Source of the DNA: Pyrenula massariospora
Lineage: Eukaryota; Ascomycota; Eurotiomycetes; Pyrenulales; Pyrenulaceae
Reading direction: 5' to 3'
DNA: 64,000 nt
Assembly (NCBI GenBank): GCA_021030905.1
Contig: JAGFMI010000001.1
Span: 2,957,230 to 3,021,229 of the forward strand
The translations under genes and the position numbers were made by a program. This document shows, one piece after another, positions 43,793 through 58,800 of this stretch. The notes beneath the pieces are model-generated. The model did no database searches and had not been told where the DNA came from. It worked only from the letters and a program-made list of their open reading frames with translations. Numbering within the stretch: the stretch's first letter is position 1; each line of letters begins with the position of its first letter.

Positions 43793-46137
43793 ATGTCGTC
43801 TACCTCTGGTCCTCTATCTTCCTCAAAATCCATTACCGTTTCGTCTCCTCCAGCATACTCGCAGCAGTCTCCTCAAAGTGGACTCGACACCGGCTCTCAA
43901 CGACGGACGGGGGGCTCTGGCAGCTTTGGTTCGGGTTCAGCGACTCGTACTGGCCCTGCGCCGAGGAACAATCAATCACTCAAGAAACAGCATAAGGCTC
44001 AAAGAAGGGCACGATTGGCGGATGAGGATGCAATTGCGGAGTCCGTAAGTATGACTAGACCAGCATAAGAGTCTTCCTTGCTGATAGCTTTATTTCCAAG
44101 GCCGCCATGAAGTCCATCAATAGTCGGAAGGGCCAGAAAAGCATAACACATCTGATGCAATTTGCCCTTCCTCCTAGGCCCTACTTCCAACCTCATTACC
44201 ACCCTCACCATAATCGCAACCAAAGAAGAAATCCAACTTGGGGATTAGGTTCTGGCTATCATGCCATTGACAAAGCTCGTTATGTCCATGCCAACTACCG
44301 ATTCATCGTTCGTCCGAATCGTGATTACAGTGCACAGGCAGCAGATGCAGATGTACATTTGGAATGGGACTGCGTTTTGCAAATCTTAGCCTCTGCGCAG
44401 ACACAAGCAGCCAGCTGTCCAATATGCCTTTCTGCTCCAGTTGCTCCGCGAATGGCAAAATGTGGCCACATCTTTTGTCTCCCTTGCTTGATACGATACA
44501 TGCACTCGACCGATGACACAAATCCTATACCTGAGAAAAGAGCACGCTGGAAGAAATGTCCAATCTGTGAGGACAGCATTTACATCTCTGAAACAAGACC
44601 TGTGAGATGGTTCCTCGGTGAGGAAGCTAGCATGCTGCGCGAAGGAGGTGATGTGCTGCTCAAGCTTGTAGCTCGAGAGCCCGGAACCACACTCGCGCTG
44701 CCGCGCGATGTAGCAGAGATGTTTGCCGAGCAAGAGGACATACCATGGTATCATGTAGCTGAAGTGATTGACTACGCTAGGTTTATGAAAGGCGGAGAAG
44801 ACTATATGGTGGAGCAATACGACTTAGAGATGAAAGAGTTGGAAGAACAAGAGAAAGAAGATGAGCTGATGTTTGGCGAGGATACGACTTGGACAAGAAA
44901 GGCGTTAGCGGCCATCTCAGATGCAAAGGAGAAGATGCAAGGCATTGGGAACCCTCCAGATGCGCCGAAACAGCCAGAGAGACCTATCAGATCTCCTATC
45001 ATTTTTGACAGCGCCGAAGAAAACGCGCCAAAGATGTACAATTATCAACGAGCCACACGTTCTGGTCAAAGTATGCCTGCGACCAGTGACACATCAGCGG
45101 ATCTAGCAGACTCACACAACCATCGTTTTGAAGGGACGTCTTCGACCGCCGCCTCCCTTGCTACTGATCTAGACCAGCTAAAATTTACGCCGGAAATGAA
45201 GTCACAACACAACTTAAACCCTCCCGACACCCTCTCGCGCTCACGACTACAACCTGGCCGCACCACCCACCACCAGCAAACACACACATTCTACTTCTAC
45301 CAAGCCCTCCCCAACTTCTACCTCTCTCCCCTCGACATCCGCATTCTCAAAGCAGCTTTCGGCTCCTTCTCTTCTTTCCCTTCCACCATCCTCCCTCGTG
45401 TCGAACATATTTCCACTGGCCATGTCATCGACGATGATCTTCGCCGGCGCGCCAAGTACCTCGCCCACCTTCCTTATGGCTGCGAAGTGAATTTCCTCGA
45501 ATGCGATTGGACGGGCTCTGTCAGCGCAAGCGTGCTTGAGCAGTTTTCTACCGAAATCATGCGAAGGAGGCAGAGAAACCAAGAGAAAGCGAGGCGTGAA
45601 GAGAAGGAAAGGCAAGTTGCTGAGCAGAAGGAGAGAGATCAAACATGGGCTGCCGCGCGGAGGAAACGGCCAAGTCTTTCCGATAAGCCGCACTTTAGCG
45701 ACGCGGATTTTGCACCGCTCACACAAACCGACGGCCAGCCGGCAGAAGACGCTGCTAATGACAACTTGGCCCTCTCTTCGTCTCCACCTTGGGGCACACC
45801 TCGCGCTCAGTCTTCGTCGTTTGCAACACTGGCATCGCCAGGGACCAGTCCCGAAGCGCCTCGTACAGTGTGGGGCACGACGGCGGTACGGCCAAGTTCT
45901 CCCCATCCGCCACCATCGGAGCCGGAGCCTCAAGCGCCCGTCGACGACGGGTGGCTGCAGGGCTGGGAGGAAGATCTGCTCGATGGAGGAGGAGACGCGG
46001 TGGCCATGGTCGAGGCGAGTTTGGCTGGAGAGGCTTCGTCGTCGAAGAGCGTCAGTCAGGTGCAGGCTGGCGGGGGGAAGAAGAAGAAGGGGAAGAAGAT
46101 TACGCTCATGAGTACGAATGCTAGGAGGGGGGCTTGA
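43793..46137 (+). CDS. RING-finger E3 ubiquitin ligase, RNF10/Mag2 type
   Basis: A 762-residue protein. Exon 1 is 43793-44044 and exon 2 is 44101-46137, with a GTAAGT donor and AAG acceptor; exon 1 ends ADEDAIAES and exon 2 starts AAMKSINSRKGQ. The block THLMQFALPPRP and the RING finger starting at Cys190 (CPICLSAPVAPRMAKCGHIF then CLPC and later KKCPICEDSI) match the RNF10 family, as does the PVRWF motif after the RING. The C-terminal third carries a charged coiled-coil-like region and a basic tail (GGGKKKKGKK). Human RNF10 and yeast Mag2 add single ubiquitins to 40S ribosomal proteins during ribosome quality control. The assignment is by motif and layout. Confidence 0.87.
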
Positions 46138-46582
46138 GGGGGGTTGTGGATGAGTACTTACCTAGGTGCCTGGCTGGCTGATTATTTAGGCTATGGATGC
46201 CGTGGAATGGATTAGAGTCACGGTAACGATTAGAGAGCTTGAGAGACGATAAATCAATGCAAATGAGTTGTTTGATGGCTCGGTCGTCTACCTTTGCTTG
46301 AGTGAGAACTGCTAAGTCCGTGCCATTGTGATCACAAAATCTGAGTTGCGAACAGCTCTCGGATAGCAAAGTGGCGCCAAATCAAGCGTGTCCAGCAAGT
46401 ATAGGACAAGGCAATGTCACATGCTCGATCAAGGTAACGGATTATTGCATTGCTATTTTAACTATTAAAATCATCTACGACGAACATTCTGACCGGCAAA
46501 CTACTTCGAACTTTGTACAAGAATCCAAAAACTCTGGCGGCGTCTTCTCGCCACAGAAAAATTCATTTTTACCTTGAGCAGA
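46138..46582. other. Convergent spacer, no gene seen
   Basis: This lies between the 3' ends of the RNF10-type gene and ERG4. No supported feature. Confidence 0.55.
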
Positions 46583-48268
46583 TCAAATGACGTACTGAAT
46601 TGCCAGTCAGTTAGCACAAACACACCATTGCGGGATAAGCAACAAACGTACCGGAATGAACAGATACGGCACCAGCCGCTCGTACTCCTCCCAAGCCTCG
46701 CCATACTTCTCCCGACACCGCTGCACATCCCTGTACGCGCGGTGCAAGATCATCGCCGTAAAAAACACGGGATAAAACCACGGGAACGGGCTCTCGAAGC
46801 CCGTCACCAGGCCCCAGCTCAGCGCAAAGAACAGGTCGCACGTGTAGTGGATCTTGCGCGCGTAACCGTACCAGCCGTCCGCGAGGATGACGTCGCCGCG
46901 CTTGCTGGTGATGGTGCGGGGGTTGTGCACGATCTGCCAGGGGAGCTGGGGGAAGGCGTAGCGGGTGAGGTCGTGGCCGGAGAGCTGGGCCTTGAAGCGG
47001 TTTTTCTGGGAGTTGGTGGTGTCCCAGATCCAGTAGATGAAGAGGTAGGCGGTGTAGAGGGCGGTCATGAAGTAGGGGTTCCAGTGGTAGGTGGTGGGGG
47101 CGTGGTTGGCGAGGTAGATGGTGCAGTGGCAGTAGGAGAGGGGGACGCCGGCCATGTTCCAGAAGATGAGCATGAAGCCCCATTTTTCGTAGTACATGTC
47201 CCAGGTGCTGACGATACATTCCTCGCCCTTGGAGCAGGCGTTCGCGTACAAGAAGTGGCCCATGAGAAGCAGGCCGAGCTCTGCGGAGACGTAGCCGTAT
47301 GTTTCGTGTTGGCGGATGGCGGCAGAGAGAGTAACGAGGAAGAGTATGTACCATGGGAGGCGGACCTCGAAGAACATTTTGAAGTCGAGGAGGGAGAAGA
47401 GACGCGGGTTGAGCTCAGCTCCCATAAAGAAGTCGTAAATGTGGTAGCCACTCATGCGATGTTGGGCATTGCGGTGTAGAGCGGAGAAGTAGGCGATGAC
47501 AGAGACAATGAAGCCGGAGAGGATAGCAACGGACATAAGGGGGCCGAATTCGTCAATTATGGTATGCAGGTTGAACAGGCCGGTGAAGTGGAGGATGAGG
47601 GAAAGTGTGATAGTAGTCCACCAGGACCACTGGCCGGAGCAGTAATAAATTAGCTGACGACCGCCTTCGTGCGGGAGGGGTTTGCCTTTGGTGTAGATGC
47701 CGGGTAGGAGAAGGTAGAAGGCGGCTTCCATTACAAAGAAGGTCCAGTATATTGTCCAGGCTTTGAGGGAGGGGAACGCGTTTTCATATATCATTGAGCC
47801 CATTCTTCGAACAAAATGAGACGTGCTTTCACCTGTCGCTGGGGTCGGGAGCTTGCCATCGTAAAACGTTGCCCCCAACCACATGTAGTACATCAGGAGA
47901 GGGAACCCGATCATCATGGCGGAGACGCCCCATGATCCGCCAAACTCGAAATGTCCACTGGTATCAACTTTGGGGTCATTTTTGCTGGTATGTTTTGTGC
48001 GCTTCTGGACAGCGCCATTGGTATGTTCATCCTTCGCAATTCGCACACTCTTTCTCCGCCGGCTAGACTTGGTTGTCGCAGGCGTTTGTCCTACCTCGAT
48101 CGTGTCCTCCTCGACTGGCGTAGAACAGTCTTGAACATCGGGATCGTCTTTCAGGTCTTCGACGCCGGATTTTCGTGGTCTGCCTCTTCGGCGTCCTGGT
48201 GTCTCGACATAGCCGGGGTGCGATGTTTTCCTTGGAGTTATCCCTTGCTGAGTACGGGTAGTGGTCAT
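46583..48268 (-). CDS. ERG4: Delta(24(28))-sterol C-24 reductase, ERG4
   Basis: This enzyme performs the last step of ergosterol synthesis, reducing the C-24(28) double bond with NADPH in the endoplasmic reticulum. Exon 1 is 48268-46652 and the tiny exon 2 is 46594-46583; splicing replaces a read-through tail by YLFIPYVI, the expected ERG4 terminus. The product has 542 residues with a basic, disordered N-terminus of about 100 residues and 8-9 membrane segments. Hallmarks are [20 protein letters not shown], the MGAELNPR motif, [31 protein letters not shown] and [20 protein letters not shown] with [17 protein letters not shown] near the end. The sterol reductase signature is intact. Confidence 0.95.
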
Positions 48269-49369
48269 CTTGAAATGAACGACTGCTTTGAAAAGGACAG
48301 ACTAATTGTGAATGAGTGACATCCGGTATTCCCCACTTATTGCTCCGTCTTACAAGTTGTGCGCGTCTCGCAAGCATGCTGACGTCGCGTAGAGTTTTGC
48401 CGGAGCGCGTCTCTAGCCCCGGCTATACTTGCCCCACGTCGGGCAACGGAGCCATCTCGGCGCGATGGTGCCAAGCATCAACCCTATCGCTCCTTCTGCA
48501 GCACGGTCCTATTTTCTGAGCGCATCGCCACCCCCAAACATCCTTTAACTGCCAATTGCCAAATCGGGCGATGATTCATCAATACTACCGCATTTGTAAC
48601 TACGGCTCATGACCCACCCGTGACTTCACAAATGTCCGGAAAGAATTCGCTCTTATGCGTCTTGGGAAAATCCTTCCCGTGTTCATGATAGGTTTTGGAC
48701 AAGAGAAACGCCATTGATTCCCGTTGCATTGGGTGTGGGACAAGCTTTTTGCTCCTTAGTTCGTGGAGCAGCGTTCCCGTCATGGGATATCACGAACACC
48801 TGATAACAGCTGACAGGGATGTCGATATCATTGCGAGGAGGAGAAGGATGGTTTACATTCCTGACAAAGCTTTCTTGCAATCGTTGAGAAGTTCTGCCGC
48901 CTGTCAGAACAAAGCGATCTTCGAACGATTGAACTTTAGTCCTAAATTCGTAATAGGCGTATTCAGTCCAGAGTATCTCGGTCCATTTCTTGTAACTAAG
49001 GTGTCCCAGCGGTCGGTTCTCGGCTATGTTAAATTATAAGCTGCAGTGAGAATGTCTATGTTCATTCCCACTGTTCGCATCGCCATAATAGCTAGCTTGA
49101 TTTTTTCAAGAAGAAAGGCAAAACTAATAAGGGACAGCTGCTTCACGGAGCCAGCGACCTGGCAACCGGAGGAACTCAAGAATTCGATTAGTCAAGTGTT
49201 TGAGAACAGGTCATATAATGACAGGTTTTCAACCTGTGTCGAAAGCGCAATAGCATATGTACCAATTCTAAGCCTCGTATGTGCAAAGACTCTTTCACAT
49301 GTTGTCATTCAATAGCAAATTCCCCAATTCGAAGTGACATTTTTCATCCATGCCTACGCTAAATGACAT
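48269..49369. other. Intergenic, no gene seen
   Basis: The promoter of ERG4 and the 3' region of the bZIP gene. Frames at 48695-49039 and 49046-49315 on the plus strand have no domain support. Confidence 0.5.
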
Positions 49370-50822
49370 TCACGGTATTGTAGAAAAACACCTCTGACAC
49401 AGTTGCTCGAAAGTTTCCTCATCAACGACTGCCCCAAAACTGTTGTATTTGTAACCCCTGTCAGTATGGAGATGCGCACCCCTTAGAAAAAAACTCTGAA
49501 ATAAGAAAATAGCGGGGGAGAACTTACCCATAGCACTGGATCTCCTCCCTCAAGCGATCGCGGAGTACCTCCAATCTCCTGCGATCACACCGCTCAAATC
49601 CAGGCCACCTCCGAATTCTACTCCATGCCTGCACTGGCGTCAGCTCGCCCTCAAGATTCAGGTTCGAGCTCAATTCTAGGAGGCGCTCAATCTCAACAGC
49701 GGGGACGGACCATTGCGCATGCGGATCTAGTCTCGTTGGAGCATGCGTTAGGAGCGGAGCTTGGGTGGTAAGCGCGTGACCAGTTGGTGTTGGCTGCCTT
49801 GGGTCGAGGGCGGCTTCGCCGCGCGTGTGTGGTAGGCAAGGTTCCTCCAGCGAGAGGACAAAGTCAATGCCAATTTGTTCGGTGTCAAGTCCGTAAGGGT
49901 GACGTGATCCAGCTGGCCGGGTAGGTAGCTCTCGCCCATCGGAGGGCGGACTAGATGAATCATTTTCCGCGCCTTGAGGTAGTTGAGGGAGCGGTTGGAA
50001 AAGTCGGCGTTGTCGCGCATCATCTTCCGGGCTGGTTGTTTCTTCGGAAGTTGAAGATGTGGAATTATAGCCCAGACGGGAGGGGCCAGATGTAGGACTA
50101 TTAGGTAAAGTGACACGCAACCGCTGGGAGCCAGGCTCTTCGACCACATTTACGGTTGCGTACGTTTCTTGGCGTTCGCGGCTAGGGATAGCGACTCCAT
50201 TTTGAATGAGAAGATCGCGCAGCATAGCGTTCTCTTCGCGGAGCTCTCGGGTTTCGCGCTCGTCATAGGCTGCGCGATCGCGAAGGCGGAGGACTTCGCT
50301 TTCGAGCGATTTGATGTATTGCTCTTTTCGCTCCCGGTGATTTCTAGGGGTATCAGCAACATCTTATCATGTTAATGGGGTTCTTACCTCTGCGCTCTGC
50401 GCACTTGTTCACGTCGGCGTGCATGAGCAGCACGAGCAGATTCCGAATCAGATCTGCCTCCTCCGGAAGTTGCACCTGAAGAATTTATTAATGCGACTCC
50501 GACGTGTGACATACTTGCAGTGGTGCCGTGGGGGAGTTTCAAAAGGCTTGAAAATAGCACTATTCTGCGGACTAAGTAGACGCCTGATGGCCATCATGTC
50601 ACTCGCAGATATGGTTATTACCAAACTTCGAGACCGTGCCAAGGAGCCAGCAAGAACTTCAGGGCTAAGAGTTGAAATTTAAAGATTCAAGCGCCGTTTC
50701 AGGTACGCACCTTGTCCTTGCCGCGGATTATGCTGGATTATGTTCAATCCAGACGATATCGCCCTACGAAAACGCGACGAGTCTCGAGTATTACCTGTTT
50801 GGTCGCCTGACTGTTCCGCCAT
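49370..50822 (-). CDS. bZIP transcription factor, four exons
   Basis: A 367-residue protein. Exons are 50822-50711, 50475-50388, 50343-49528 and 49457-49370; all phases match. The first intron (about 235 bp) is long for this genome. The bZIP is split by the second intron: HARRREQVRRAQ joins RNHRERKEQYIKSLESEVLR, giving a basic region and a leucine/heptad zipper reaching REENAMLRDLLIQNG. A Pro/Ser-rich middle follows, then a conserved C-terminal helical block (RLRE-EIQCY). The last exon adds YNSFGAVVDEETFEQLCQRC, which matches the C-terminus of related fungal bZIP proteins; without it the frame stops artificially at 49524. The target genes cannot be inferred. Confidence 0.88.
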
Positions 50823-53800
50823 GGTTACCACGAACAGATTGGTGAATCGTTGAGGGAAATTTGATGCAGTGAAGATCGACGGAAAATGGCGGCAAGCGTG
50901 ATGGTCGGGGTGGCCGCGGTCCTGTAGCTGGGGGTCTTGATTCGGAATCAGAGATCGTGGGTGGTAATTCTAAGATCACGTGATCGTGACTTTCCGCGTT
51001 TCGGTCAGACCTAATCCCGAAGGAGGATCCCGCAAAACAGAAACTGGAAGTTCGCAACGACACGAAGAAATGTGCTGACAAAATTTAAAAGTTTAGAAGA
51101 GTTGAAAAATTATTCTTCTTGAATTTCAAGAATTAGATGACCGATCACAGTACGTGCGCTACATAAAATACTCGGACGGATAGGGGTGGATTCAACAGGA
51201 TTTCAGCCACCCGCCGGGGCCGCGGTGCGAAAATAGGATGTTACAACGCCTTATGTCAACAATTCTCAATAATGGTTTTTGGTACCTCGTTCACGCGGGA
51301 AATTCAATCGGTCTTAGTCTCGCGTCTAACTTGAAGCCTTAAATCCTTCTGTCTGCTTCTATGCAGGTTTCAAATGATCTGGATCGCGACGCCTCGTCGC
51401 AAATAGGCGGGCCCCCAATGATAGCAAAACATCACGGCACGACTCATGACCTGATGCAGAATTCTATTCTACCATCGGCAACATTCTGTATGTTAATCTC
51501 ATGGTTTCTGTTGATACCATTCGATGATTCTAGCGTCTACGGCGTTACGGCCGTTGTTATCTACTAGTCGCAGGAATAATAGCAAATTTGCCTCATGTTT
51601 CGTTCGCCATCAACTCAACAATGTCTACTTTAGGGCAAAGAATAGCCCGGAATACTCCGCTACTGAGACGTCATTGATCATAGCGAGTTGAGCCTCTATC
51701 TGCATTTAATTTTGGTGATTTTGTAAATCAGTATTGCGTGCGGCCGCAACTCCCCGACTGGGAAGCCCCAATCTCCTCAGCCTCACCGATATCTAACTTA
51801 GCGGCCGCTTTTCACCGGCGGAGAGTTCCACGTGTGAAGTCTATAGTCTTTCGACCAGGAGCGATCTTCGCTACCCATAAACAACTAGAACATGAATCAT
51901 CGTTGTTGCGGCGTTTGCCTGTCGGGAGACCCCAAGCCGACTGATTGGGCCGCACTAAAGATACCCCCGTGAATCTTGAGTCTATGTTTATCTCTTTCCT
52001 TTTGTCGTTTCAGCCATATTGCCATTGTTGCAGAAATGCGGTTGACATAAATTTCGACACACTTGGTAATAGGTCAAGAAGGATCCCCCACGGTTCCAAG
52101 AATATGATCCAACAGACCTATTTTCCAGACAACCACGGAAAGACATGGATTTACTTATGCTTATCTCGATCGGCCAATCCACCCGGTTTCCAAAGTCGGC
52201 CCCGTTTGAGTCCGTGGATCCTCCCGATAGGCGGGAGTATTCACCGACGGCCGAAGGCGGTGTATTTGCGCAACTCTCTTGCTTTTGAGGGTCATAACTG
52301 CATCTGGAATATTACGTAAAGCATATTTTTTTAGCCCTTTCTGGGTCTACGCTTATGATATGGTATTTAGGCTTGCTTACAACACAATCTTCGTCAATCC
52401 CAAACAATAAGCTACCAAGGCTCTCAACACTTTTCGCTAGGTGAATGCAGCACCCTGTGTCTCGACAACTGCTGAGAGTGGGAGAATATCCGAATAAATT
52501 CCACAATTGTGAGACAGCTTTCTAATGGTATTCGAAGCTTTGCAACCATGATGACCATGGTGCGACTGCCGCACGCAGTCCGGCTACATACCTGCATACG
52601 CATTTGCATTCTCACGGCCCAGCTCGCTCAATGCCGCCCATCATAATTGAATATGGAAGAACAAACCCTTTCTCGAAGACAGTGATAATGATCAAGCTTT
52701 TCGAGTACGATGTTAGCTCTAGGGTGCATGCAATATTCTTGATGATTAACAAACACGAGATGACCTTTTCTGCTGACCCAACAAGACGCCGGCAAGACTA
52801 GTAACGAGTCTTACAGCGTATTTAGATTTGGCGTCGACGGCCATCGATAAACGCCGTTACATGCGAAGCTTGCAGGAGGCTACAATTAACGAAGGGAAAA
52901 CTCGACGTAGCGTCCTTCAGATCCATTTTTTCCACTGGACTTGAGGTGCTGCCGACGGAAAGCCATGTCTGTCGCTATGTTAAGTATCTCTCTCTGTGTT
53001 GGAACAAGTCTCATGAACCATTCGCAAGGTCCTAGAACTAGCAGAATCTCGAAGAGCAACCCGGCACGCATGTATTGGTTTTACACGCACAAGATAAACC
53101 AAAGTCCCGAGATGACAATAATAAGGATCAGGACAATGAAAAAAAAATCTAGCAATAACATCGAGGGACTAAAAGACGATTCGCCGCATCTTCTATACTA
53201 TCACTAGTCGGAGCTCCCATGTGATACAAAGCTATCACGGGCACGAACCAGATCAGGACTATACCCTCAATCAACACAGAGAGCTTTCCCCCACGAATCT
53301 AAACAAGGCACCCGAAGCACTCATTTCCTCTGCCGTGGCGACACAACCTCACTGAAGCTGCCATTGCACCGCTATCCCTGCCATCTCTTCTCCCTCCCCC
53401 GCTTAGCACTGTCCTGCGGTGGCCTCTAACTCGCAAGATCAGAGAGAAACACCACCCACTACCCACTACCCAGGCCCTAACCCAATCACCTCCCATAGGC
53501 CCGGAAGTGTACCTCAAACCCCTACTTTTCCTGCATTCACAACATCCTCTTTGGCAACGCGTTCCCCAGTCTCTCAAATCCGGCAGCCACTACTTCCCGG
53601 CACGAAAGAACCGCTTGTCCATTCGGCTCCCAGCTCCGCCAGCCGAGTATCAGGCCGATGTATTCACTCATTGAGTGCCAACGCCGTAGGCGGGCAGGAC
53701 GAGCAGGAGGGGGAAGTGACGCTCATGTTACCAGGTCCACGGATTTTCTCTCCCTTATGAGCACAGTTATTACGAGCATGTCACAAGAGTTGTTGCGCAA

Positions 53801-54223
53801 CGACATTTATAGCAAGAGGTATCCAGAACATTGTGGTCGTGCGTCTCATAGTTCTGCTTTGCAGGCTGAGTACCACTCGCAAGATAGTCGCAGTGGCGCG
53901 GTGATGGTGCCGGGGATGGAGACGGATTGAGAGCGTTCTGCTCGAGAGAGGATTTGATGCTGGACTCCGTACGGTCTCATCTTCAGACTATTTCTATACT
54001 CATGGGGTTAGATAAAGTTAATTGAGCTACGAGACTCGACATAACACGTCGTCTAAATTATCATGTCACAGCAAAATGTAATCAGGAGTTTACACCAACA
54101 AGTCTCCCGAGAGGAATCCGCACTCTTCATTCACCACAAGCTACCTACCTCTTTAAGAAAGTCCCCGACCACCATAACTCGCCCCTCATCCACCCAGCAG
54201 CCCCAATCCCAACGAGCTCCCCT
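50823..54223. other. Gene-poor region of 3.4 kb
   Basis: Contains the bZIP promoter with the palindrome at 50974-50985. The rest shows scattered short frames only. At 53290-53930 all three plus-strand frames are long open in a C-rich stretch; one reads SHRPGSVPQTPTFPAFTTSS and a later one ends GAVMVPGMETD. This may be a small Pro/Ser-rich gene, but neither start nor splice sites are clear, so I do not call it. Confidence 0.4.
50974..50985. promoter_or_regulatory. GATCACGTGATC palindrome upstream of the bZIP gene
   Basis: A twelve-base perfect palindrome with a CACGTG core, about 150 bp before the bZIP start codon. It could be a bHLH or bZIP site, including self-regulation; unproven. Confidence 0.4.
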
Positions 54224-55803
<1,580 letters not shown>

Positions 55804-58800
55804 AGCTTTTAAAAGACTAAAACTCGAAGACAATAAGACTTGTCATAGAGGAAAAGGAAATGAAAAGGTCAAGCACCGAGACTTTATACACAACAAAGCG
55901 ACGGCGGTAGACAAATACCTCAGTGGTTTCGTTGCCAAAGTTTCTTGAATGGTGGAGAATACCGCTTCAGCTGCAGCTAGACATGGTCCGATGAGATAGT
56001 AGAGTCGCATTTGGAGCTATTTCTGCCTCTCAAGCAGACCCTCGAAGCCTTTCGCTCTAGCATAGATCTTCCAATGTCGGCTATCAACAGAATGGAGATT
56101 GATAAGGCGGAGAAAAAATTCCATGCCAAGAACGTAGAGCAGCTTTAGTCAAAGGCTTCTGGCTAGGAGCGGCAGGTGTCTCGGGCATTTGACTTTTCAG
56201 AAAATTCGCGAACGAAGCATCACGCATGGTCTCCGCCACCAGATGCCCTATATGTACGAGATTCCGACATAGGGGTGCATCCCGCTGTGCACGCCAAGGC
56301 AGCCTCTGCACATAGTGGTCTTGGCATCAGACGTTGGAGGTTGGTATGCAGGGACCGAGAGAGGGGCGTGGGAGTCTGGTAACAGTCGTCATGTGCCTTC
56401 TTAGTAGAGAACCTGCCAGATAAGCTTAGCTTCCGAATTGCGCGATGAGCTTCATGCTTGCGCGACTCTCCTGCAGATCCGGCGGGCTCCATCCTTGGCT
56501 TCACGGCTCCATTCAGCATGGCCACTAGGATCCAAGGTTCCACGGTGTTGACCACAGCAACGCATCCGCCGCTGCAGTGGTCAACGAGAAGTCGTTCGAG
56601 AGGATGCCAAGCCTTCCGCGGTGTGACTATTGGTGGATATCACAGAGGGTCCTATCAGCGGTCGGACTAGCAGTAGCAGCTTTTGGTCAGAAGGAACTCC
56701 CGATGGTCCCAGTGTAGCTTTGATTGCTCTCAAAGCAACCCCTTGTCGTACTATTTAGCGTGTTGTGTTTGAGCTCAATCGAATACATCTTGCTTAAGCG
56801 TTACCTGTGCCACAGAGAACATCTCGGCGAAAGCGCTTGGAGGTCGACGAGGTGAAGGGGCAGCACCTAGGTTGATGGAAGGTGGTGACCTATCGAGGGA
56901 AGGAAGTGCCAAGACTCGTCGGTCTGTTGCGCTATCCGGAACGGGCAGTTGTTTGACATGTCATTTGACAAGAGCGCTGCAATATCCCGGCTCCCGAGCA
57001 GAGCAGACGGAGGAAATGCATGCACTCTCATCGGAGATATGATAAGCAAATCTTGGCGCAGATACAGTGCTTGATTGCGACCAGACTATCCTACTTGATA
57101 TAGTTGGCTGTCGGCAAAAATTCAAGCCTACAGCTTGGCTCAGCGCCGATTTGCCCAAGTAGAAGTCAAGGACCCCGTGTCCAAGCCATGACCTTGGGAG
57201 CGCGTTGCATCATTACGAGTATCTCGAAGCCTTTCTGCAGTCCATTGGCCGGCGGTGGTAAACTCTTTCTTCAAGGGGAGATTTTCCTTTCCAACAGGTC
57301 CCAACCAAGATCAACTCTTGGCAATCCTGGGACTGAACAAACGTGATGGCCGTCTCGTCAATACTGGCTCTGCTAGCGTAGTCAAAGGAAAAATGACTTC
57401 CGGCACAAAATGTGAGCTTTGGGTAGGTACAGTACAAATTTCTCTTGGGAGAAATCGACCTAAAATAGCCATCTTCTAGAAAACGTCCGTGCAACTGCCC
57501 ATTGGGCGCCGTCAAATCCCGCCAGTAACCGCTTCTTGGGTCGGACACTTTAACTTTATAGCCATTGAGCTTACATGCTTTCAAACGCCTCATTTCTCGA
57601 AAAAGAGCACGCACGACTTCTTTAGAATGGTTAATGAGCCTCCGTTCACAAAATTTGGGCGGTGCCAAAATTGCCAAAAGCAACTTTTAATAGCGGGGCG
57701 CGATTTAGAAACTTAGACAGTGCGGCAAGGAAAGCGTAGCACGGGCTGTCAGTTGATCGAACATTGCTGTGAAAGAATGCGCGACAATGCCTGAAGCAAT
57801 TCATAAATAAAGTCCCAAGTCTGATATTCGCATGAACAGGAGCAGGTCCTTCTACCACACAATGTCTGTCCTATAGCATTGCATTCGACTTGTGCTTGTG
57901 GGAGGAGGCTAAATTTCCGCAAATTTTTCAAATTTAGCAGATAGCATCTTCCTTCCTATTATCCTCCCCGTCTTAGGCTGAGGTGAATCGCATTTACTAT
58001 TCGATCGCATCAGCTTTCTGAGCTTGCCCAATGTAATTTGCTGCCTGTCTCGAACCCTAGACTTGGCTGCTTTCGCTGACAAGTAAAGGGTCTAAACGAA
58101 TCTCATGCTCTTCACACCCCTGCCTTCTGCTTTTGATGTCCATGCAAATCGTTCCTTAGCAGCCCATGACTTGTCGATGAGATACCCCTCATAATTCGGC
58201 AGAAGAGAGGGCGGAGAAGGGTAACTTGCTGCGCACTGGAATAAGGTAGGAGTATCTGCACAGTATCATAGGCGTTCTTCTGTGTTTGAGAGCTGCGCAT
58301 TACGAGCGTCATGAGACAGGGGCCTGAGGGATATCTCAATAGAGAGCGTAATCTAAGTATTGGATCAGCAAATCAATGTGTGCGATACGACTTGAACTCG
58401 AAAGATATTCGTGAGGGATCGCAAGGGCAGAATGATAATGCACAACCAATCTTCCCAACAAGATGTTAATTATTGAGCTTTCTCGTATGACTTTCGTATG
58501 TGCTCTAAAGGTACCTACACTTCGCTGATGGTAGACTCGCCCTCATCGGCAGCATTGTGAGGATTAACGGGAGCATCCAACTGTCCAAGTCCGAGCCTCC
58601 AAAGGTGGGAATCGCCTAGCGCATCGCCCCCACTACAACGCCATCCAGATCTAGATAGGCCCTTCAGTGTGAGTGGCCGCCTCGAACTCAATTTGATCTC
58701 GATGAGTCCATGAAGGACAACCAAAAAGCAATACGTCCATTGTGGCTTGCCCTGAGTGTCCGAATTGGCGGTGACGTGCGCCTCCCTTCAGATCAACCAC

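Noticed and set aside
46574-47479. Long plus-strand frame inside ERG4 (301 codons)
   Set aside because: Antisense of a conserved ERG4 exon with Gly/Val/Glu-rich low complexity, produced by strong GC3 bias.
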